Shown in pieces: positions 3,998-6,221 of a DNA stretch of 6,221 nucleotides. Source of the stretch: Bacteroidota bacterium (GTDB lineage Bacteria; Bacteroidota; Bacteroidia; Flavobacteriales; Flavobacteriaceae). Numbering within the stretch: the stretch's first letter is position 1; every line of letters starts with the position of its first letter. The position numbers and the translations under genes are program-made. The DNA lies in NCBI GenBank assembly GCA_015767395.1, contig JADWMI010000002.1:1-6221 (forward strand). The letters are read 5' to 3'. The notes below the pieces were generated by a model that was not told the DNA's origin, made no database searches, and worked only from the letters and a program-made list of their open reading frames with translations.

Positions 3998-6103
3998 ATG
4001 AAAATATACGATGACAAACACATTAAAAATGTTGCTTTTGTAGGCGCTCATAAAAGTGGGAAAACCACGCTTGCAGAAACAATGCTCTTTGAAGCTGGCT
4101 TAGTCACCCGCCGTGGTAGTGTAGAAAACAAAAACACTGTTTCAGACTATCACGAAATTGAACAAGAAAGAGAAACTTCCATTTTTGCCACTCCACTTCA
4201 CACCGAATGGCGCAACTACAAAATTAACATTATCGACACACCTGGATTAGATGATTTCATTGGAGAAATTGCCTCTACCATGCATGTTGCTGATTCTATT
4301 GTTACTGTTGTTAATGCACAACATGGTGTAGAAATTGGAACTGAAATTATTTGGAATTATGTAGATCGATTTTCGAAACCAACATTATTTGTAATCAATC
4401 AAATAGACCATCCAAATGCCGATTTTGATGATAGTTTCAAAAGTATTGTAAACTTGGTTGGGAACAACGCCATTAAAATTCAGTACCCAATTAAAATAGA
4501 TGGAGCGCAATGTATTATTGATGTTCTAAAAATGAAAATGTACAAATTTAGTCCAGAAGGTGGAAAACCTGAAAAGCTAGAAATACCTGCTAATCAAATT
4601 GACATCGCCAATGAACTTCACAATGAATTGGTTGAAAAGGCTGCCGAAAACGATGAAGATTTAATGGAACTTTATTTTGATAAAGGTACTTTAAATGAGG
4701 ATCAAATGCGGGCAGGAATTAAAATGGGAATGTTACATCATGAATTGTTCCCTGTGTTTTGCGTTTCGGCATTAAATGATATGGGAACTGGTAGATTAAT
4801 GGGATTTATTGATAACGTAGCTCCTTCTGCAGCCGATTTAAAACCTGAACAAAGTGTTGAAGGTAAAACCATTGAATGCAAAGTAGATGCTCCAACTTCC
4901 CTATTTGTTTTCAAAACGGTATACGAACCAAACTTAGGTCAAATTAGTTTTTTCAAGGTGAAATCGGGTGAAATTAAACAAAATTACAAGTTAGAGAATT
5001 CTAGAAATGAGGAAGTTGAAATATTAAATCAGCTTTTCATTATGGATGGGAAAAACCGCCAACCTGTTGAAAAATTAAGTGCTGGAGATATTGGTGCCAC
5101 ATTAAAATTAAAATATACAGAAACCAATGATACTTTAAGAGTTAAAGGTTCTAATATTACTATTAAACCAATCAGCTACCCTTCATCTAGAATCAATAAA
5201 TCTGTAAACGCTGCAGATAAAAATGATGAAGAAAAATTAAACGATGCGCTTAAAAAAATTCATAGTCAAGATCCTACAGTTATTATAAAATATTCCAATG
5301 AATTAAAACAACAAATTTTATCTTGTCAAGGAGAATTGCATTTAGCAACAATAGACTGGACCTTACAAAAAATTTACGGGATAAAAGCTGTATTTGAGCA
5401 ACCAAAAATCACATACAGAGAAACCATTCAACGTTCTGCTACAAGTAGTTACAAGCATAAAAAACAATCAGGTGGTTCTGGTCAATTTGGAGAAGTACAC
5501 ATGAAAATTGAGCCTTGGTATGATGGAATTTCTGATCCTGATGGATTTAACATTCGAAAAAAAGAAATAGTTGATTTAGAATGGGGAGGTAAATTGGTAT
5601 TTTATAACTGCATCGTTGGTGGTGTAATTGATGTTCGTTACTTACCATCTGTTCTGAAAGGAATATTAGAAGTTATGGAAGAAGGCCCATTAACTGGTTC
5701 ATACGCTAGAGATATTAGAGTTATGCTATACGATGGGAAAATGCACCCAGTAGATTCTAATGATATTTCTTTTAAAATTGCTGCTGCACATGCTTTTAAA
5801 GCAGCATTTTTAGAAGCAAAACCAAAATTATTAGAACCTATTCAGGAGCTGAATGTTAAAGTTCCAGAAGAGCTAATGGGTAATGTTATGACCGATTTAC
5901 AATCCAGAAGAGCTATCATTTTAGGTATGGACAGCGATGGGAAATATCAAACTATTAAAGCTAAAGTACCTTTAGCTGAAATGTATAAATATTCAACAAC
6001 TTTACGTTCAATTACACAAGGTAGAGGTAGTTTTAGTACCAAATTTGCTAATTTTGAATTGGTACCAAACAATGTTCAAGAAGAATTAATAAAACAAGAT
6101 TGA
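3998..6103 (+). CDS. fusA2: EF-G paralogue (EF-G2 type translational GTPase-like protein)
   Basis: This 701-residue protein has the five-domain layout and normal length of elongation factor G, the ribosomal translocase. The G domain (about 8-275, including the G' insert) has the P-loop GAHKSGKT (16-23), a switch I with EQERETSI (55-62), DTPGLDDF (80-87), NQID (134-137) and SALND (257-261). Domain II spans about 290-390, III about 405-480 (CQGELHLATIDW, 443-454), IV about 480-600 with the tip MHPVDSND (582-589), and V about 605-690 (LLEPIQELNV, TLRSITQGRGSF). Differences from canonical EF-G are L84 for the catalytic His of DTPGHVDF, NQID for NKxD, and RETS for RGIT in switch I, while ribosome-contact domains look intact. 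It resembles the second EF-G of Bacteroides (MKxY start, LAETMLFEAG, RRGSV, KNTVSDY), reported for B. thetaiotaomicron to work without GTP hydrolysis. It stands alone, not in a str operon, with its own terminator. The symbol is by analogy. Confidence 0.9.
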   Translation: MKIYDDKHIKNVAFVGAHKSGKTTLAETMLFEAGLVTRRGSVENKNTVSDYHEIEQERETSIFATPLHTEWRNYKINIIDTPGLDDFIGEIASTMHVADSIVTVVNAQHGVEIGTEIIWNYVDRFSKPTLFVINQIDHPNADFDDSFKSIVNLVGNNAIKIQYPIKIDGAQCIIDVLKMKMYKFSPEGGKPEKLEIPANQIDIANELHNELVEKAAENDEDLMELYFDKGTLNEDQMRAGIKMGMLHHELFPVFCVSALNDMGTGRLMGFIDNVAPSAADLKPEQSVEGKTIECKVDAPTSLFVFKTVYEPNLGQISFFKVKSGEIKQNYKLENSRNEEVEILNQLFIMDGKNRQPVEKLSAGDIGATLKLKYTETNDTLRVKGSNITIKPISYPSSRINKSVNAADKNDEEKLNDALKKIHSQDPTVIIKYSNELKQQILSCQGELHLATIDWTLQKIYGIKAVFEQPKITYRETIQRSATSSYKHKKQSGGSGQFGEVHMKIEPWYDGISDPDGFNIRKKEIVDLEWGGKLVFYNCIVGGVIDVRYLPSVLKGILEVMEEGPLTGSYARDIRVMLYDGKMHPVDSNDISFKIAAAHAFKAAFLEAKPKLLEPIQELNVKVPEELMGNVMTDLQSRRAIILGMDSDGKYQTIKAKVPLAEMYKYSTTLRSITQGRGSFSTKFANFELVPNNVQEELIKQD

Positions 6104-6124
6104 TAATTTAAAAATCTCTAAAGT

Positions 6125-6164
6125 AAAGACCCATCATATTCACAAGAATATAATGGGTCTTTTT
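6125..6164 (+). terminator. Strong intrinsic terminator of the EF-G2 gene
   Basis: AAAGACCCAT (6125-6134) pairs with ATGGGTCTTT (6153-6162) and, after one C/A mismatch, ATATTC (6136-6141) pairs with GAATAT (6146-6151) around an ACAA loop. A T run (6160-6164) follows. It begins 22 bp after the EF-G2 stop and is the best terminator in the window; A residues before the stem would also let it work on the opposite strand. Confidence 0.85.
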
Positions 6165-6221
6165 AATTGCAATTGATTAATATTAATTAATTCAAATAAA
6201 TTTTATAATTTTTAAAGCTTA

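Noticed and set aside
6165..6221. Possible gene or element in the window's last bases
   Set aside because: The stretch is almost pure A/T with stops in all frames and no motif or repeat of note.

Overview
The window looks like chromosomal DNA of a member of the Flavobacteriia (Bacteroidota), probably Flavobacteriaceae. The evidence is very AT-rich DNA, start codons without Shine-Dalgarno sequences, a YbaB/EbfC C-terminus ending in [12 protein letters not shown], several 2TM-domain (PF13239-type) proteins beside a LytS/LytTR-type two-component pair, and a Bacteroidota-type second EF-G. No mobile element, CRISPR array, rRNA or tRNA was seen.

Layout: (i) 1-174, + strand: the 3' end of a YbaB/EbfC nucleoid-associated protein gene, cut by the window edge. 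(ii) 175-342: a convergent intergenic stretch with one short possible terminator. (iii) 343-3723, all on the - strand: a five-gene cluster, in transcription order a secreted DUF2141 protein, a membrane histidine kinase fused to a C-terminal 2TM domain, two small stand-alone 2TM proteins, and a LytTR response regulator. A hairpin with a T-tract follows the kinase gene, and a heptamer-periodic sequence fills the gap before the regulator. (iv) 3724-3997: a divergent intergenic region with two perfect LytTR-type 9-mers in direct repeat, 12 bp apart, reading toward the - strand cluster, plus an imperfect palindrome nearer the + strand gene. (v) 3998-6103, + strand: an EF-G paralogue (EF-G2 type) with altered GTPase motifs, followed by a strong intrinsic terminator. 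(vi) 6165-6221: AT-rich DNA with nothing recognisable.

How it fits together (inference): the kinase and the LytTR regulator are probably cognate partners, and the paired 9-mers suggest that the regulator controls its own cluster from the DUF2141 promoter, possibly also the divergent EF-G2 gene. Three copies of the 2TM domain, one fused to the kinase and two free, suggest a membrane-embedded sensing or assembly module of unknown signal. The EF-G2 carries DTPGLDDF where canonical EF-G has DTPGHVDF, so the catalytic His is Leu. This fits the idea that Bacteroidota EF-G2 proteins support translocation with little or no GTP hydrolysis.
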